Assembly: GCA_903909605.1 (NCBI GenBank) | Contig: CAIVWH010000001.1 | Span: 1 to 64,000, forward strand | DNA: 64,000 nt | Reading direction: 5' to 3' | Origin: an uncultured Micrococcales bacterium | GTDB lineage: Bacteria; Actinomycetota; Actinomycetes; Actinomycetales; Microbacteriaceae | Part shown: in pieces, positions 54,670-64,000 of the stretch | Layout: each line of letters begins with the position of its first letter | How positions within the stretch are numbered: position 1 is the first letter of the stretch | Notes under the pieces: generated by a model | What the model was told of the DNA's origin: nothing | The model's input: the letters and a program-made list of their open reading frames with translations, nothing else | Databases searched by the model: none | Position numbers and translations under genes: made by a program

Positions 54670-57600
54670 GTGAGCAAAAGCGATAGTTTCGTGCACCTTC
54701 ACGTGCACAGCGACTATTCCATGCTCGATGGTGCAGCCCACATAAAAGAGTTGGTCAAAGAGGTCGCTCGGCTTGAAATGCCTGCCGTGGCCGTTACCGA
54801 CCATGGCAACATGCATGCTGCCTTCGAATTTTTCAACGCCGCAACCGCCGCTGGAATCAAGCCCATCGTTGGCCTTGAAGCATACGTGTCGCCGGGGTCG
54901 CGCACCCTCAAAGAGCCGGTTCGCTGGCCGAGTGCCACCCTGGCCTCGAGCATTGACAAAGAAGACAATATCTCGGGTAACGGCGCTTACACTCACATGA
55001 CTCTGCTGAGTGAAAACACAGCCGGCATGCACAACCTCTTCAAGATGTCATCGCAGTCCTGGTTCGATGGCTTTTATCGCAAGCCACGCATCGACCTTGA
55101 GCTGATGCAGAGCTATGCCAAGGGCGTGATTGCAACCTCTGGCTGCGTGTCCGGCGAGATTCAGACTCGGCTGCGGCGCGGTGAATACGACGAAGCAAAG
55201 CAGCTCGCTGGCGCGCTGCGCGAGATCTTCGGCCAAGACAATTTCTTCATCGAGATTCAAAGGCACGGCATCTCTATCGAAGAGCGGGCCTTCGTCGAGT
55301 TGATTCGCCTAGCACGTGAGTTGAACATACCGTTGGTTGCCACCAATGACCTGCACTACAGCCATGCAACTCAGGCCGAGGCACATGAGGCGCTGCTGTG
55401 CGTTCAGACCAATACCAACATTTACAACCCAGATCGTTTCAAGCTCGATGTTCCAGAGTTCTACATCAAATCGCCTCAGCAGATGCGCGAATTGTTCAGC
55501 GACTTTCCAGAGGCCTGCGACAACACGCTGCTAATTGCCGAGCGAGTCTCCCTCGAATTCAAGAAGCGCGACCTTATGCCACGCTTCGATGTTCCGGCCG
55601 GCGAGACCGAATCCACCTGGTTCGCCAAGGAAGTGCACCGCGGATTGCGCGAGCGGTTCAACGGAAATGTTCCTGAGACGCACATCAGACAGGCCGATTA
55701 CGAAATCGACGTAATCAACAAGATGAATTTCCCCGGCTACTTCCTTGTGGTTGCAGACTTCATCGCCTGGGCTCGTCGCAACGGTGTGCGCGTCGGCCCC
55801 GGTCGCGGTTCTGCGGCCGGCGCAATCGTTGCCTGGGCATTGGGTATTACCGAGCTCGACCCAATCGAACACGGTCTAATCTTCGAGCGTTTCCTCAACC
55901 CTGAGCGAAAGTCGATGCCCGACATCGACATCGACTTTGACGACCGCGGCCGCGGCGAGGTCATTCGGTATGTCACCGAGAAATACGGCGATGACCGCGT
56001 TGCCCAGATCGTCACCTACAGCACCATCAAGGCAAAGCAGGCCCTGAAGGATGCTTCCCGAGTGCTCGATCTGCCATATTCCTCAGGCGAGAAGCTCACC
56101 AAGTTGCTGCCAAAGGCAATTATGGGTCGCGAAATCTCGCTAACCGAAGCCGTTGAGAAGCAGGTGGATGGCAAGGCGAACGAGCGCTTCAAAGAGGCTG
56201 CCGAGTTCCGCGCGGCGATCGAGGCCGAGGCTGATTCCCAGCGCATCTTCAATCTTGCTCGAGGCCTAGAGGGCCTCAAGCGTGGCTGGTCGGTGCACGC
56301 CGCTGGCGTGATCATGTCATCTGAACCCCTCGTTGAGGTCATGCCGATGATGAAGCGCGAGGAGGATGGCGCGATCATCACCCAGTTCGACCAACCGTCA
56401 AGCGAAAAGCTTGGCCTCTTGAAGATGGACTTCCTCGGACTTCGCAACCTGACGGTTCTCGAGGATGCACTGCAGAATATACGCACCAACCGCGGTGAGG
56501 AGGTGGTGCTCGAAAAGCTCGACCTCAACGGCGACGAGAAGACCTTCGAGCTACTCTCGCGTGGCGACACTCAGGGCGTGTTCCAGCTCGACGGCGCGCA
56601 GATGCGCACACTTCTTCGCCTTATGAAGCCATCCAAGTTTGAGCACATCTCTGCGGCTATCGCGCTATATCGCCCGGGGCCAATGGGCATGAACTCGCAC
56701 ACCAACTACGCACTGCGCAAAAACGGCCTGCAAGAGATAGAGCCGATTCACCAGGAGTTGGATCAGTCGCTCTCAGAAATTCTTGGCGAAACCTACGGCC
56801 TAATCGTTTATCAGGAGCAGGTTATGGCTGCAGCGCAAAAGGCTGCAGGGTTCACCCTGGGTCAGGCAGACCTGCTTCGTCGCGCCATGGGCAAGAAAGA
56901 CAAGGAGGAGCTGGACAAACAGTATGGCGACTTCTCTGCCGGCATGAAACAAAACGGTTACTCCGAAGGTGCAATCAAGAAACTTTGGGACACACTCGAG
57001 CCGTTTGCCGACTACGCATTCAACCGTGCGCACAGTGCCGCCTACGGAGTGATCAGTTATTGGACTGCCTATCTGAAGGCAAACTACACAGCCGAATATA
57101 TGGCAGCACTGCTGACCAGTGTCGGCGACAGTAAAGACAAACTCGGCATCTATCTGGCGGAGTGCCGCAAGCTGAATATCCAGGTGCTGCCACCAGATGT
57201 AAACGAGTCGGTCGGTAACTTCAGCGCAATTGGTAAAGACATTCGCTTCGGTCTTGGGGCAATTCGAAATGTCGGGCACAACGTGGTTTCGGCAATTGTT
57301 GAGACCCGCGCAGCCAAGGGGCGATTCACCGATTTCAACGACTTTCTCACCAAGGTTCCCCAGGTGGTTTGCACCAAGCGCACGGTTGCATCCCTTGCGC
57401 AAGCTGGCGCCTTCGACTCATTTGGTCACACTCGACGCGCACTGATTGAGATCCACGAGACCGCTGTCGACTCGCTGAGCGCCACTAAGCGCCAAGAGGC
57501 CCTTGGTCAAGACGACCTTTTCGGCGGCTTATTCGCCGACCACAGCGGTTTCGGGGTAGTGGTGCCTGATCGCGCCGAGTGGGGCAAAAAGGAAAAGTTG

Positions 57601-58338
57601 GCCAAAGAGCGAGAAATGCTTGGGCTCTACGTCAGCGATCACCCACTTGCCGGTCTTGAAGCTCAGGTGGCACGATTCAGCGAAATCTCAATAGCCGAGC
57701 TGCAAGACAATGAACGGCTCGAAGATGGCCAGGTCGTGACTGTTGCAGGATTGATCACCGCAATCGAGCGCAAGACGGCTCGAAGCGGAAATGCCTATGC
57801 AATCGTCACGCTCGAAGACCTCGACAGCGAGATGACCGTAATGCTGATGGGAAAGACCTATCTCGAATATGGTCCGAAGTTGGCAGCGGATCAATTCGTG
57901 GCCATCCGGGGTCGAATCTCAGTTCGCGATGACTCAAAGAACATCAACGCCCAACGCATCGACCTTATCGATGCGTCAATCGACGACAGTTCACCGGTTC
58001 AACTAAATGTGCTCGACTTCACGGCAACCAGGGACGCACTTCAAGACCTGGATCGAACACTGCGAAACTATCCCGGCAACGCCGATGTCTTTGTAAACAT
58101 GATTGATGGCAGTCGCAACGCCACTCGGTTCAGACTGCAGCACCGAGTTGCGCTGAGCGTGCCGATGATTTCAGAAATCAAGTCGATTTTTGGTTCGAAG
58201 GTGTTCATCGGAGGCGACGAACTAAACGATGTCAGCGGTGGTCTTGTAACTTCGCTGGTGATAGATCAGGGGATTGGCCTCGGTTCCGACGAGACCTTCT
58301 ATCACTTCGACAATAATGACGGCGTTGGATTCAACTGA
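54670..58338 (+). CDS. dnaE: DNA polymerase III alpha subunit DnaE
   Basis: The 1222-residue replicative polymerase has an N-terminal PHP domain (HLHVHSDYS, 9–17), the polymerase core with catalytic Asp residues in PDIDIDFDD (417–425), helix-hairpin-helix region and a C-terminal OB fold. GTG 54670 after AGGAG is chosen. The last 38 residues (58222–58335) lie antisense to the flavin reductase gene and look like an extension past the usual C-terminus, whose end would fall near SIFGSKVF (about 1175–1181). The extension may result from loss of the original stop codon. Confidence 0.96.
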   Translation: MSKSDSFVHLHVHSDYSMLDGAAHIKELVKEVARLEMPAVAVTDHGNMHAAFEFFNAATAAGIKPIVGLEAYVSPGSRTLKEPVRWPSATLASSIDKEDNISGNGAYTHMTLLSENTAGMHNLFKMSSQSWFDGFYRKPRIDLELMQSYAKGVIATSGCVSGEIQTRLRRGEYDEAKQLAGALREIFGQDNFFIEIQRHGISIEERAFVELIRLARELNIPLVATNDLHYSHATQAEAHEALLCVQTNTNIYNPDRFKLDVPEFYIKSPQQMRELFSDFPEACDNTLLIAERVSLEFKKRDLMPRFDVPAGETESTWFAKEVHRGLRERFNGNVPETHIRQADYEIDVINKMNFPGYFLVVADFIAWARRNGVRVGPGRGSAAGAIVAWALGITELDPIEHGLIFERFLNPERKSMPDIDIDFDDRGRGEVIRYVTEKYGDDRVAQIVTYSTIKAKQALKDASRVLDLPYSSGEKLTKLLPKAIMGREISLTEAVEKQVDGKANERFKEAAEFRAAIEAEADSQRIFNLARGLEGLKRGWSVHAAGVIMSSEPLVEVMPMMKREEDGAIITQFDQPSSEKLGLLKMDFLGLRNLTVLEDALQNIRTNRGEEVVLEKLDLNGDEKTFELLSRGDTQGVFQLDGAQMRTLLRLMKPSKFEHISAAIALYRPGPMGMNSHTNYALRKNGLQEIEPIHQELDQSLSEILGETYGLIVYQEQVMAAAQKAAGFTLGQADLLRRAMGKKDKEELDKQYGDFSAGMKQNGYSEGAIKKLWDTLEPFADYAFNRAHSAAYGVISYWTAYLKANYTAEYMAALLTSVGDSKDKLGIYLAECRKLNIQVLPPDVNESVGNFSAIGKDIRFGLGAIRNVGHNVVSAIVETRAAKGRFTDFNDFLTKVPQVVCTKRTVASLAQAGAFDSFGHTRRALIEIHETAVDSLSATKRQEALGQDDLFGGLFADHSGFGVVVPDRAEWGKKEKLAKEREMLGLYVSDHPLAGLEAQVARFSEISIAELQDNERLEDGQVVTVAGLITAIERKTARSGNAYAIVTLEDLDSEMTVMLMGKTYLEYGPKLAADQFVAIRGRISVRDDSKNINAQRIDLIDASIDDSSPVQLNVLDFTATRDALQDLDRTLRNYPGNADVFVNMIDGSRNATRFRLQHRVALSVPMISEIKSIFGSKVFIGGDELNDVSGGLVTSLVIDQGIGLGSDETFYHFDNNDGVGFN

Positions 58339-58722
58339 ATGAATCTCGCGGATTCGGCAAATCAGTACAGAGCTGACTCCCTCAAAGATGGGCAAGTTGT
58401 GAGGCCCGCGCATCCAATCTGAATCGCTAAATCGTTTGGTGTGATCCGCTGCCAGTTTTTGTGCCAGCGGGATGTTCGATTCGGTGAGCGTATGAATAGC
58501 GACGTACTTGGCCTTGCAAAGGTGTGCCCAGGTGCTAGCACCGCTTGCAACGTTGAAGCTCGCCAGCGGGGGAGTTGCGCCCAATGAAGTCATTGAGGTT
58601 GCGGTAAAACCGACTGGGTCACCGTTTTCGGCGTTGAGTGTGATGATGGCCACGCCGGAAGCGTGCCGGCGAAAGACCGCTTTGAGAGCATCAACTGGAT
58701 TTGTTTCGGCTGCGAAGGCCAT
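58222..58722 (-). CDS. Flavin reductase domain protein
   Basis: The 166-residue protein belongs to the FMN-binding flavin reductase-like family: HASGVAIITL, GFTATSMTSLGATPPLASF and the C-terminal NPLIYHQRSYKTT are typical of two-component oxygenase reductases or related FMN proteins. It has no oxygenase partner nearby. Its last 38 codons plus stop overlap dnaE in the opposite direction, yet the end keeps the family-typical LIYH block, so the overlap is real on this side. It diverges from hisD over 64 bases. Confidence 0.85.
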   Translation of the reverse strand: MAFAAETNPVDALKAVFRRHASGVAIITLNAENGDPVGFTATSMTSLGATPPLASFNVASGASTWAHLCKAKYVAIHTLTESNIPLAQKLAADHTKRFSDSDWMRGPHNLPIFEGVSSVLICRIREIHSVESNAVIIVEVIEGLVGTEANPLIYHQRSYKTTADIV

Positions 58723-58786
58723 TGAACCTACCTAAATATCCCTTACAGACTAAGTGAAAACTAGAATTGAGGGAATTGGAGGCCAA

Positions 58787-60094
58787 ATGTCGATTCGCAT
58801 TGAAGATCTGCGCGGCCAGGGCCTCACTTCGAACTTAGTTCGCGACTCGGTACCAAGGGCTGCGCTCGACATTACAGAGGCAGCAGTTGCTGCGGCCGAG
58901 ATCATCGAGGCGGTTCGAACCCGCGGAGTCGCGGCCATCTCCGAACTCAGCACTCGCTTCGACGGTTTTGTAGCCGAGCCGCTCTGGGCCAGCCAGGACG
59001 AACTCGAAACTGCCCTTGCCGAGCTAAGCCCGCAACTTCGCCAGGCCATCGAAGAATCGATTTCCAGGGTGCGCAAAGCCAGCAGGGATGCGCTGCCAAG
59101 CACTGTGACCACTCGGCACGAGGCCGGTGGCACAGTCACAACCCGCTACGTGCCAATCAAGTCGGTCGGGCTTTACGTGCCAGGGGGCAAGGCCGTCTAC
59201 CCATCGAGCGTCGTGATGAACGTTGTACCCGCTCAGGTTGCGGGGTCGACCCGACTCGTCATCGCAACTCCCGGGCAAAAGGCCTTCGGAGGTCGCGCGC
59301 ATCCCACGGTGTTGGCCACCGCGAAACTTCTCGGCGTCACAGATGTGCTCGTCATCGGTGGGGCGGCGGCAATTGCCGCGCTTGCATATGGTGTTGAGCA
59401 AATCGGCTTGGCGCCGGTTGACCTGATAACCGGCCCAGGTAACATTCATGTGGCTGCGGCCAAGCGCCTGGTGCGCGGCACAGTTGGCATTGACTCAGAA
59501 GCTGGAACCACCGAGATTCTCGTGCTTGCCGACCATTCCGCGAACGCGAGGTTCATTGCGCTCGATCTAATCAGTCAAGCCGAACACGACGAGGCAGCTG
59601 CTTGCGTTCTGGTGACCGACAGTGAGGCCCTAGCGCAGGCTGTGATTAGTCACATCGATGATTTGATTCCTCAGGCAACCCACAGCGAACGAATCGCGGT
59701 TGCCCTGTCGGGGCAGCAGAGCGCAGTTGTGCTCGTCGACTCGATCGAGGCTGCCATCGTCTTTGCCAATGAGTACGCAACCGAGCATCTCGAAATAGTC
59801 ACCGATGACGACACGAGTGTCTTGACCCAGATCACAAACGCCGGAGCGATTTTCGTTGGCAGCTATTCGCCGGTAGCACTCGGGGACTACATGGCTGGGT
59901 CGAATCACGTTTTGCCAACCGGCGGCACGGCTCGATTCAACGCCGGCCTTGGAGTGCACACTTTTCTTCGTGCTCAGCAGGTAGTCGACTATTCACAGAG
60001 CGACCTGGCTGAGATAGCTCAAAAGATTGAAACGTTCGCCAGGGCAGAGGGCCTGGATGCTCATGGTCAGGCCGTTTCAGAACGACTCAGGTAG
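58787..60094 (+). CDS. hisD: Histidinol dehydrogenase
   Basis: The 435-residue zinc enzyme catalyses the last two steps of histidine synthesis. Blocks: SVGLYVPGGKAVYPSSVVMN, TGPGNIHVAAAKR, AGTTEILVLADHSAN, LISQAEHDE and NHVLPTGGTARF. ATG 58787 after TTGGAGG is preferred over GTG 58754. Other his genes are not next to it here; they may lie elsewhere. nrdR follows. Confidence 0.95.
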   Translation: MSIRIEDLRGQGLTSNLVRDSVPRAALDITEAAVAAAEIIEAVRTRGVAAISELSTRFDGFVAEPLWASQDELETALAELSPQLRQAIEESISRVRKASRDALPSTVTTRHEAGGTVTTRYVPIKSVGLYVPGGKAVYPSSVVMNVVPAQVAGSTRLVIATPGQKAFGGRAHPTVLATAKLLGVTDVLVIGGAAAIAALAYGVEQIGLAPVDLITGPGNIHVAAAKRLVRGTVGIDSEAGTTEILVLADHSANARFIALDLISQAEHDEAAACVLVTDSEALAQAVISHIDDLIPQATHSERIAVALSGQQSAVVLVDSIEAAIVFANEYATEHLEIVTDDDTSVLTQITNAGAIFVGSYSPVALGDYMAGSNHVLPTGGTARFNAGLGVHTFLRAQQVVDYSQSDLAEIAQKIETFARAEGLDAHGQAVSERLR

Positions 60095-60119
60095 TCTGAA
60101 CTTAAGCAAAGGAGCCTGA

Positions 60120-60605
60120 ATGCACTGTCCGTTCTGTCGCTACCCAGATTCACGAGTTATCGACTCGCGCACCTCTGATGATGGCTCTTCGATTCGCCGT
60201 CGTCGCGAGTGTCCACAGTGCAACCAGCGCTTCAGCACCACCGAAACCGCCTCACTGGTAATCGTAAAACGCAGTGGCGTTGCCGAACCATTCAGCCGCG
60301 ACAAGATCGTGGGAGGGTTGCGGAAGGCGTGTCAGGGCCGCCCGGTTACCGAGGCTGATTTGGCTCTCCTGGCTCAGAAAGTGGAAGAGACCATCCGCGC
60401 CACCGGAGCCGCCCAGGTTGAGGCACATGACGTAGGCCTGGCCATCCTTGGCCCGCTTCGCGAACTGGATGAGGTTGCCTACATGCGTTTCGCCAGTGTC
60501 TATCAGGGATGGGAATCTCTAGATGACTTCGAGCAGGCCATCAAGCTAATGAGGCTGGAACACGCCATCGACAATTCCGATGAAGTGTCAAGCAGCGACG
60601 AATAA
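60120..60605 (+). CDS. nrdR: Ribonucleotide reductase regulator NrdR
   Basis: The 161-residue repressor senses ATP/dATP and controls ribonucleotide reductase genes. It starts with the zinc ribbon MHCPFC and CPQCNQRF and has an ATP-cone domain (about 48–138, [21 protein letters not shown]). AAAGGAGCC precedes the start. No NrdR box was seen in this window, and no nrd genes are present. Confidence 0.95.
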   Translation: MHCPFCRYPDSRVIDSRTSDDGSSIRRRRECPQCNQRFSTTETASLVIVKRSGVAEPFSRDKIVGGLRKACQGRPVTEADLALLAQKVEETIRATGAAQVEAHDVGLAILGPLRELDEVAYMRFASVYQGWESLDDFEQAIKLMRLEHAIDNSDEVSSSDE

Positions 60606-60627
60606 TTCATTTACTATTTATCTCGGA

Positions 60628-60655
60628 ACGGGATCGGCGATTACGCGGGTCCCGT
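60628..60655 (+). terminator. Weak hairpin after nrdR
   Basis: ACGGGA (60628–60633) pairs with TCCCGT (60650–60655), followed by ACTGCTTTAAG rather than a T-run. It may terminate the hisD–nrdR transcript weakly or be part of the pyrD leader. Confidence 0.35.
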
Positions 60656-60681
60656 ACTGCTTTAAGCATTAACCTTGAGGC

Positions 60682-61713
60682 GTGCTCTACCGCCTAATTT
60701 TCAAACTTTTCTTTGCCAATCTGGATGCCGAATTTGCGCACCACATTGGCATGGCGGCCATCAGGTTTCTCGGTGCCACCGGCCTGTCTAGCCTGCTGAG
60801 AGTTCGCGCGACACATTCGGTTGACGCCTTCGGCCTGCACTTCGATTCGCCATTTGGTTTGGCTGCTGGTTTCGATAAAAACGCAGTGGCAATCAAGGCG
60901 CTCGGTGACTTGGGTTTCTCCCACGTTGAAGTTGGAACCGTAACCGCCATTGCGCAGAGCGGCAACGACAAGCCAAGACTGTTTCGCCTGATCAAGGATC
61001 GCGCCTTGATTAACCGCATGGGCTTCAACAACGATGGGGCGGCGGTCATTGCAGAGCGAATCGCCAGTACCCGAGCTCGCTATCCAAAGAGTCTTCCGGT
61101 CGTTGGCGTAAACATCGGCAAGTCGCGCGTGGTTGAGGTCGAAGATGCGGTTTCCGATTACCGTGCCAGCGCTAAGTTGCTCGCGCCGGTTGCCGACTAC
61201 ATCGCTGTCAATGTTTCGTCGCCGAACACACCTGGGCTGCGTTCGCTGCAGTCGGTCGATGCGCTGCGTCCCATCCTGGATGCCGTCATCGCCGAGTCAC
61301 TCGGCAAGCCGGTGCTGGTCAAGATCGCGCCAGATCTAGCCGACGACGACATCATCGACGTTGCCAAACTCGCCAAGAAGTTGAAGCTCGCCGGCGTAAT
61401 TGCAACCAACACCACAATCTCGCGCGCCGGTCTCAAGACCGAGGGCAAGATAGTTGAGAGCAGGGGAGCAGGTGGGCTCTCTGGCGCACCGCTCAAGGCT
61501 CGCTCGCTAGAAGTGTTGCGACTGCTGCGTCAGTACCTGCCTGATGAGCTGGCAATCATCTCAGTCGGTGGCGTTGAAACCGCTTCAGAGGTGCGCGAGC
61601 GGTTGGCTGCAGGTGCGACCCTGGTGCAGGGCTACAGCGGTTTCGTTTTTGAAGGCCCGCTATGGGCCCGAAAGATCAAAAAACAGGTACGTGCGGCTGC
61701 TCCAACTAGTTAG
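60682..61713 (+). CDS. pyrD: Dihydroorotate dehydrogenase (quinone), class 2
   Basis: The 343-residue membrane-associated flavoenzyme oxidises dihydroorotate with quinone. The N-terminal helical part (about 1–40) is the class 2 membrane-binding region; [36 protein letters not shown] and the [16 protein letters not shown] phosphate site follow. The start is GTG 60682. The end overlaps the convergent aldo/keto reductase gene by four bases. Confidence 0.94.
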   Translation: MLYRLIFKLFFANLDAEFAHHIGMAAIRFLGATGLSSLLRVRATHSVDAFGLHFDSPFGLAAGFDKNAVAIKALGDLGFSHVEVGTVTAIAQSGNDKPRLFRLIKDRALINRMGFNNDGAAVIAERIASTRARYPKSLPVVGVNIGKSRVVEVEDAVSDYRASAKLLAPVADYIAVNVSSPNTPGLRSLQSVDALRPILDAVIAESLGKPVLVKIAPDLADDDIIDVAKLAKKLKLAGVIATNTTISRAGLKTEGKIVESRGAGGLSGAPLKARSLEVLRLLRQYLPDELAIISVGGVETASEVRERLAAGATLVQGYSGFVFEGPLWARKIKKQVRAAAPTS

Positions 61714-62711
61714 CAGAGGCGAGTTTCTGGTGCCTTGGTTTCTCGAGGGTCATACTCGGCAACTGGCTTCAAGATTTCTGAAACCTTATCCATGATCTCG
61801 GTTGGAATCTCTACGCCAACTGCACCGAGGTTCGAGGTGATCTGTTCAGGTGAGGTTGCTCCAACGATTGCCGATGAAACGTTGTCGTTCTGCAGAACCC
61901 AGGCCAGAGCAAACTGGGCCATGGTCAGGCCGAGCTCGTCTGCCAGTGGGCGAAGCAACTGAACCTGGGTGAGCACATCTTCGGCCAGATACTTCTGCAT
62001 CGGTCCGCCGACCTTCTCGTGCGCACCGCGAGAACCCTCTGGCAGTGGCTGACCTGGCTGGTACTTGCCGGTGAGCACGCCCTGGGCCATTGGCGACCAA
62101 ACGATTTGCGAGACGCCGAGTTCCTTCGAGGTCGGAATTACTTCTGCCTCGATGACTCGCCAGAGTGCCGAGTACTGCGGCTGGTTCGAAATCAGCTGGA
62201 AGCCGAGCTGCTTTGAAAGTTCGTGTCCGGCGCGAATCTGCTCTGCGCTCCACTCCGAAACGCCGATGTAGAGTGCCTTGCCGGCGCGCACGATGTCGGC
62301 GAATGCCTGCATGGTCTCCTCGAGAGGTGTCTCAACGTCGTATCGGTGTGCCTGGTAGAGATCGACGTAGTCGGTCTGCAGGCGCTTTAGCGAACCGTTG
62401 ATCGACTCCATGATGTGTTTGCGCGAAAGGCCTGTGTCGTTTGGACCCTTCTCGGAAACTGGCCAGTAGACCTTGGTGAAAATCTCGATGCCCTCGCGGC
62501 GCTGGCCCTTCAAAGCCTCGCCAAGCACCGACTCGGCAGCCTGGTTTGCATAGACATCGGCGGTGTCGAACGAGGTGATGCCACCTTCGAGGGCTGCGTG
62601 CACGGTGGCGTGCGCTGCCTTGTCATCGATCTGGCTAACGTGAGTCAGCCAGTTGCCATAAGTCAGTTCTGAAACCTTGAAACCTGAATTGCCTAGATAG
62701 CGGTGCTTCAT
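61710..62711 (-). CDS. Aldo/keto reductase
   Basis: The 333-residue protein belongs to the aldo/keto reductase group resembling potassium-channel beta subunits (AKR6-like). Catalytic tetrad residues are visible in [11 protein letters not shown] (Asp, Tyr), IFTKVYW (Lys) and LYQAHRYD (His). NADPH is expected as cofactor; the physiological substrate is unknown. AAGGAGAAAAA precedes the start. It lies 42 bases after the DUF3043 gene on the same strand and may share its transcript. Confidence 0.9.
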   Translation of the reverse strand: MKHRYLGNSGFKVSELTYGNWLTHVSQIDDKAAHATVHAALEGGITSFDTADVYANQAAESVLGEALKGQRREGIEIFTKVYWPVSEKGPNDTGLSRKHIMESINGSLKRLQTDYVDLYQAHRYDVETPLEETMQAFADIVRAGKALYIGVSEWSAEQIRAGHELSKQLGFQLISNQPQYSALWRVIEAEVIPTSKELGVSQIVWSPMAQGVLTGKYQPGQPLPEGSRGAHEKVGGPMQKYLAEDVLTQVQLLRPLADELGLTMAQFALAWVLQNDNVSSAIVGATSPEQITSNLGAVGVEIPTEIMDKVSEILKPVAEYDPRETKAPETRLC

Positions 62712-62753
62712 TTTTTCTCCTTGAATTGAAACTTCGTTATTGCGACCAGGAAA

Positions 62754-63296
62754 CTAAGCGACTTTGTCGCCGCGCTTCACCTGTGGCTTAGGGATGCGCA
62801 TTGGGCGCAATTGAATCGAACGCATTGCTGCGTACCAGCCGATGCCACGTTCGAGATTTGTCGAACCGAATTTGGCCGCTACAGCTTTTGAGGTGCGGCG
62901 CGCAATGAGAATTGCGTCAATTGCCACGATCAGGAAAAGCGCCCACATCAGTGACAGCGCAGCGAACTGTAACCAGATCAGAGATTTTCCCGCGACGCCC
63001 GTAACCAAGAGGAAAGCAAACATGGTTGGCAAGATTAATTCTCCGGTGGTGAATCTCGAGTCGACCAAGTCTCGGGCCAGGCGCTTCTGAGGTCCACGGT
63101 CTTTCACGGGCAGGTACTTCTCTTCGCCTCGCATCATTCCGAAGCGAGCCTTTCGACGTGCCTCGGCCTGCTGCTCCTTGCTCAGTTTGCGACCCTCGGG
63201 GGTCTTGTCGCCAACCAGAGGACGACGGTTTGCCGCCTCTTGAGCCTTGCGAGCTGGGGTAGGGCCTTTTTTGCCTTCTGGCTTGTTATCTGACAT
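62754..63296 (-). CDS. DUF3043 membrane protein
   Basis: The 180-residue protein has a basic, Lys/Arg-rich N-terminus (about 1–75), two membrane segments (about 86–103 and 107–127) and a short basic end. This matches the actinobacterial DUF3043 family, whose function is unknown. The start has GAGGA upstream. It diverges from the M20 peptidase gene over 37 bases. Confidence 0.85.
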   Translation of the reverse strand: MSDNKPEGKKGPTPARKAQEAANRRPLVGDKTPEGRKLSKEQQAEARRKARFGMMRGEEKYLPVKDRGPQKRLARDLVDSRFTTGELILPTMFAFLLVTGVAGKSLIWLQFAALSLMWALFLIVAIDAILIARRTSKAVAAKFGSTNLERGIGWYAAMRSIQLRPMRIPKPQVKRGDKVA

Positions 63297-63333
63297 CGAA
63301 TCCTCGTCTGGTTATCGACTTAAGATTACAAGC

Positions 63334-64000
63334 ATGAATCTTTCGCCAGAATCGTCGAAGTTCGACTCCATCACCGTCACCCTCGCCAAAGAAAAAGTCG
63401 CCGCGCGCTTTCCCGAGGCCATCGCTCGCTTGGGTTCGCTGGTGCGCATCCCTGGAATCGCCTGGGATGCCTTTCCCGCAGAAGACCTGGAACGTAGCGC
63501 CACCGCCGTTGCCGAGCTCTTGACCAGCACGGGAGTTTTTGAAACCGTTGAAGTTCGCCGTGCCACTTACGGAAATGACAAGGTCGGCGCACCCGCCGTG
63601 GTGGCCCGTCGAGCCGCTCGCAACGGTCGCCCGCAAATCTTGCTGTACGCCCACCACGATGTTCAGCCGCCTGGCGATAAGTCTGAATGGAAGACTCCCG
63701 AATTTGAGCCGACCCTGATGGACGGCCGTATTTTTGCTCGCGGAGCCGCAGACGACAAGGCCGGCATCATCGCCCACGTGACGGCCATTCAGTCGCTGGT
63801 TGACCTGGCCGGCCCCGATTTTGAAATCGGTCTGAGTGTTTTTGTCGAGGGTGAAGAGGAGGCCGGTTCGCCATCATTCCGCGCATTCCTGGATCAGAAC
63901 CGCGACATCCTGGAGGCCGACGTCATCGTGGTTGCCGACTCGGCTAACTGGACGACGACCATCCCTGCGCTCACCACCACGCTTCGAGGCCTGGTCTCTC
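63334..64000 (+). CDS. M20-family dipeptidase (partial, runs off window)
   Basis: An open frame from ATG 63334 continues past the end of the window; 222 codons are visible. YAHHDVQPPG holds the first metal His and Asp; GRIFARGAADDKAG has the bridging Asp; FVEGEEEAGSPS has the catalytic and metal Glu pair. This is the M20 di-/carboxypeptidase family (PepV or CNDP-like), which hydrolyses dipeptides. The substrate-binding and C-terminal parts lie outside. Confidence 0.92.
   Translation, partial: MNLSPESSKFDSITVTLAKEKVAARFPEAIARLGSLVRIPGIAWDAFPAEDLERSATAVAELLTSTGVFETVEVRRATYGNDKVGAPAVVARRAARNGRPQILLYAHHDVQPPGDKSEWKTPEFEPTLMDGRIFARGAADDKAGIIAHVTAIQSLVDLAGPDFEIGLSVFVEGEEEAGSPSFRAFLDQNRDILEADVIVVADSANWTTTIPALTTTLRGLVS

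Noticed and set aside
60606-60681. Possible NrdR box near nrdR
   Set aside because: No pair of ACAC-type palindromic boxes could be found here or elsewhere in the window.
1-64000. CRISPR array, insertion sequence or toxin–antitoxin locus
   Set aside because: No regularly spaced identical repeats with unique spacers, no transposase motifs with terminal inverted repeats and no typical toxin–antitoxin gene pair were seen.

Overview
The window comes from a compact, mid-to-high G+C Gram-positive actinobacterial chromosome. Gene order matches several blocks known from Mycobacterium and Corynebacterium: TPR–NagD–small ORF–tlyA–nadK–recN–pyrG–nudix–xerD–parA–scpA–scpB–rluB–cmk–der; pgsA–garA–ftsR; plsC–aroG–pknL–Rv2175c-like–prenyl synthase–DUF3040; and the mraZ–dcw–divIVA cluster. 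Very short or overlapping gene junctions, a MurE that lacks the DNPR diaminopimelate motif, and the hisD/nrdR/dnaE arrangement suggest Microbacteriaceae, possibly a small-genome freshwater lineage such as Rhodoluna or Aquiluna. The family placement is inference; no database search was made.

Layout. 1–393: 3' end of 23S rRNA, 5S rRNA and the operon terminator. 428–9413: a TPR protein with an Arg/Asp-rich repeat tail, two very small genes, a NagD-like phosphatase, tlyA, nadK, recN, pyrG, an ADP-ribose pyrophosphatase and xerD. 9470–16872: chromosome segregation (ParA-like, scpA, scpB), rluB, chorismate mutase, tyrA, cmk, der, tRNA-Pro(GGG) and pgsA. 16886–18753: a GarA-type FHA protein and two MerR regulators, the first resembling FtsR. 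18774–25167: pyruvate carboxylase flanked by two orphan ParA/MinD-like ATPases, then def. 25164–30095: acyl-CoA ligase (minus strand), glucokinase, plsC and class II DAHP synthase. 30132–35418: a PASTA kinase (PknL type) coupled to a LysM wall protein, a divergent Rv2175c-like DNA-binding protein, a prenyl diphosphate synthase and a DUF3040 protein.

35536–53697: the division and cell wall cluster: mraZ, rsmH, ftsL-like, ftsI, murE, murF, mraY, murD, ftsW, murG, murC, ftsQ, ftsZ, yggS, sepF, yggT, divIVA and lspA. It has a good promoter, a triple MraZ box, and a structured RNA between mraZ and rsmH that fits the actinobacterial mraW motif. 53690–64000: rluD, dnaE, a flavin reductase gene overlapping the dnaE 3' end on the opposite strand, hisD, nrdR, pyrD, an aldo/keto reductase, a DUF3043 protein and the start of an M20 dipeptidase.

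The genes are mostly housekeeping. No CRISPR array, prophage, insertion sequence or toxin–antitoxin pair was seen. The most interesting signals are the dnaE/flavin reductase antisense overlap, the mraW-type RNA, a shared operator-like sequence upstream of ftsZ and the second MerR gene, and the small basic proteins next to the rRNA operon.
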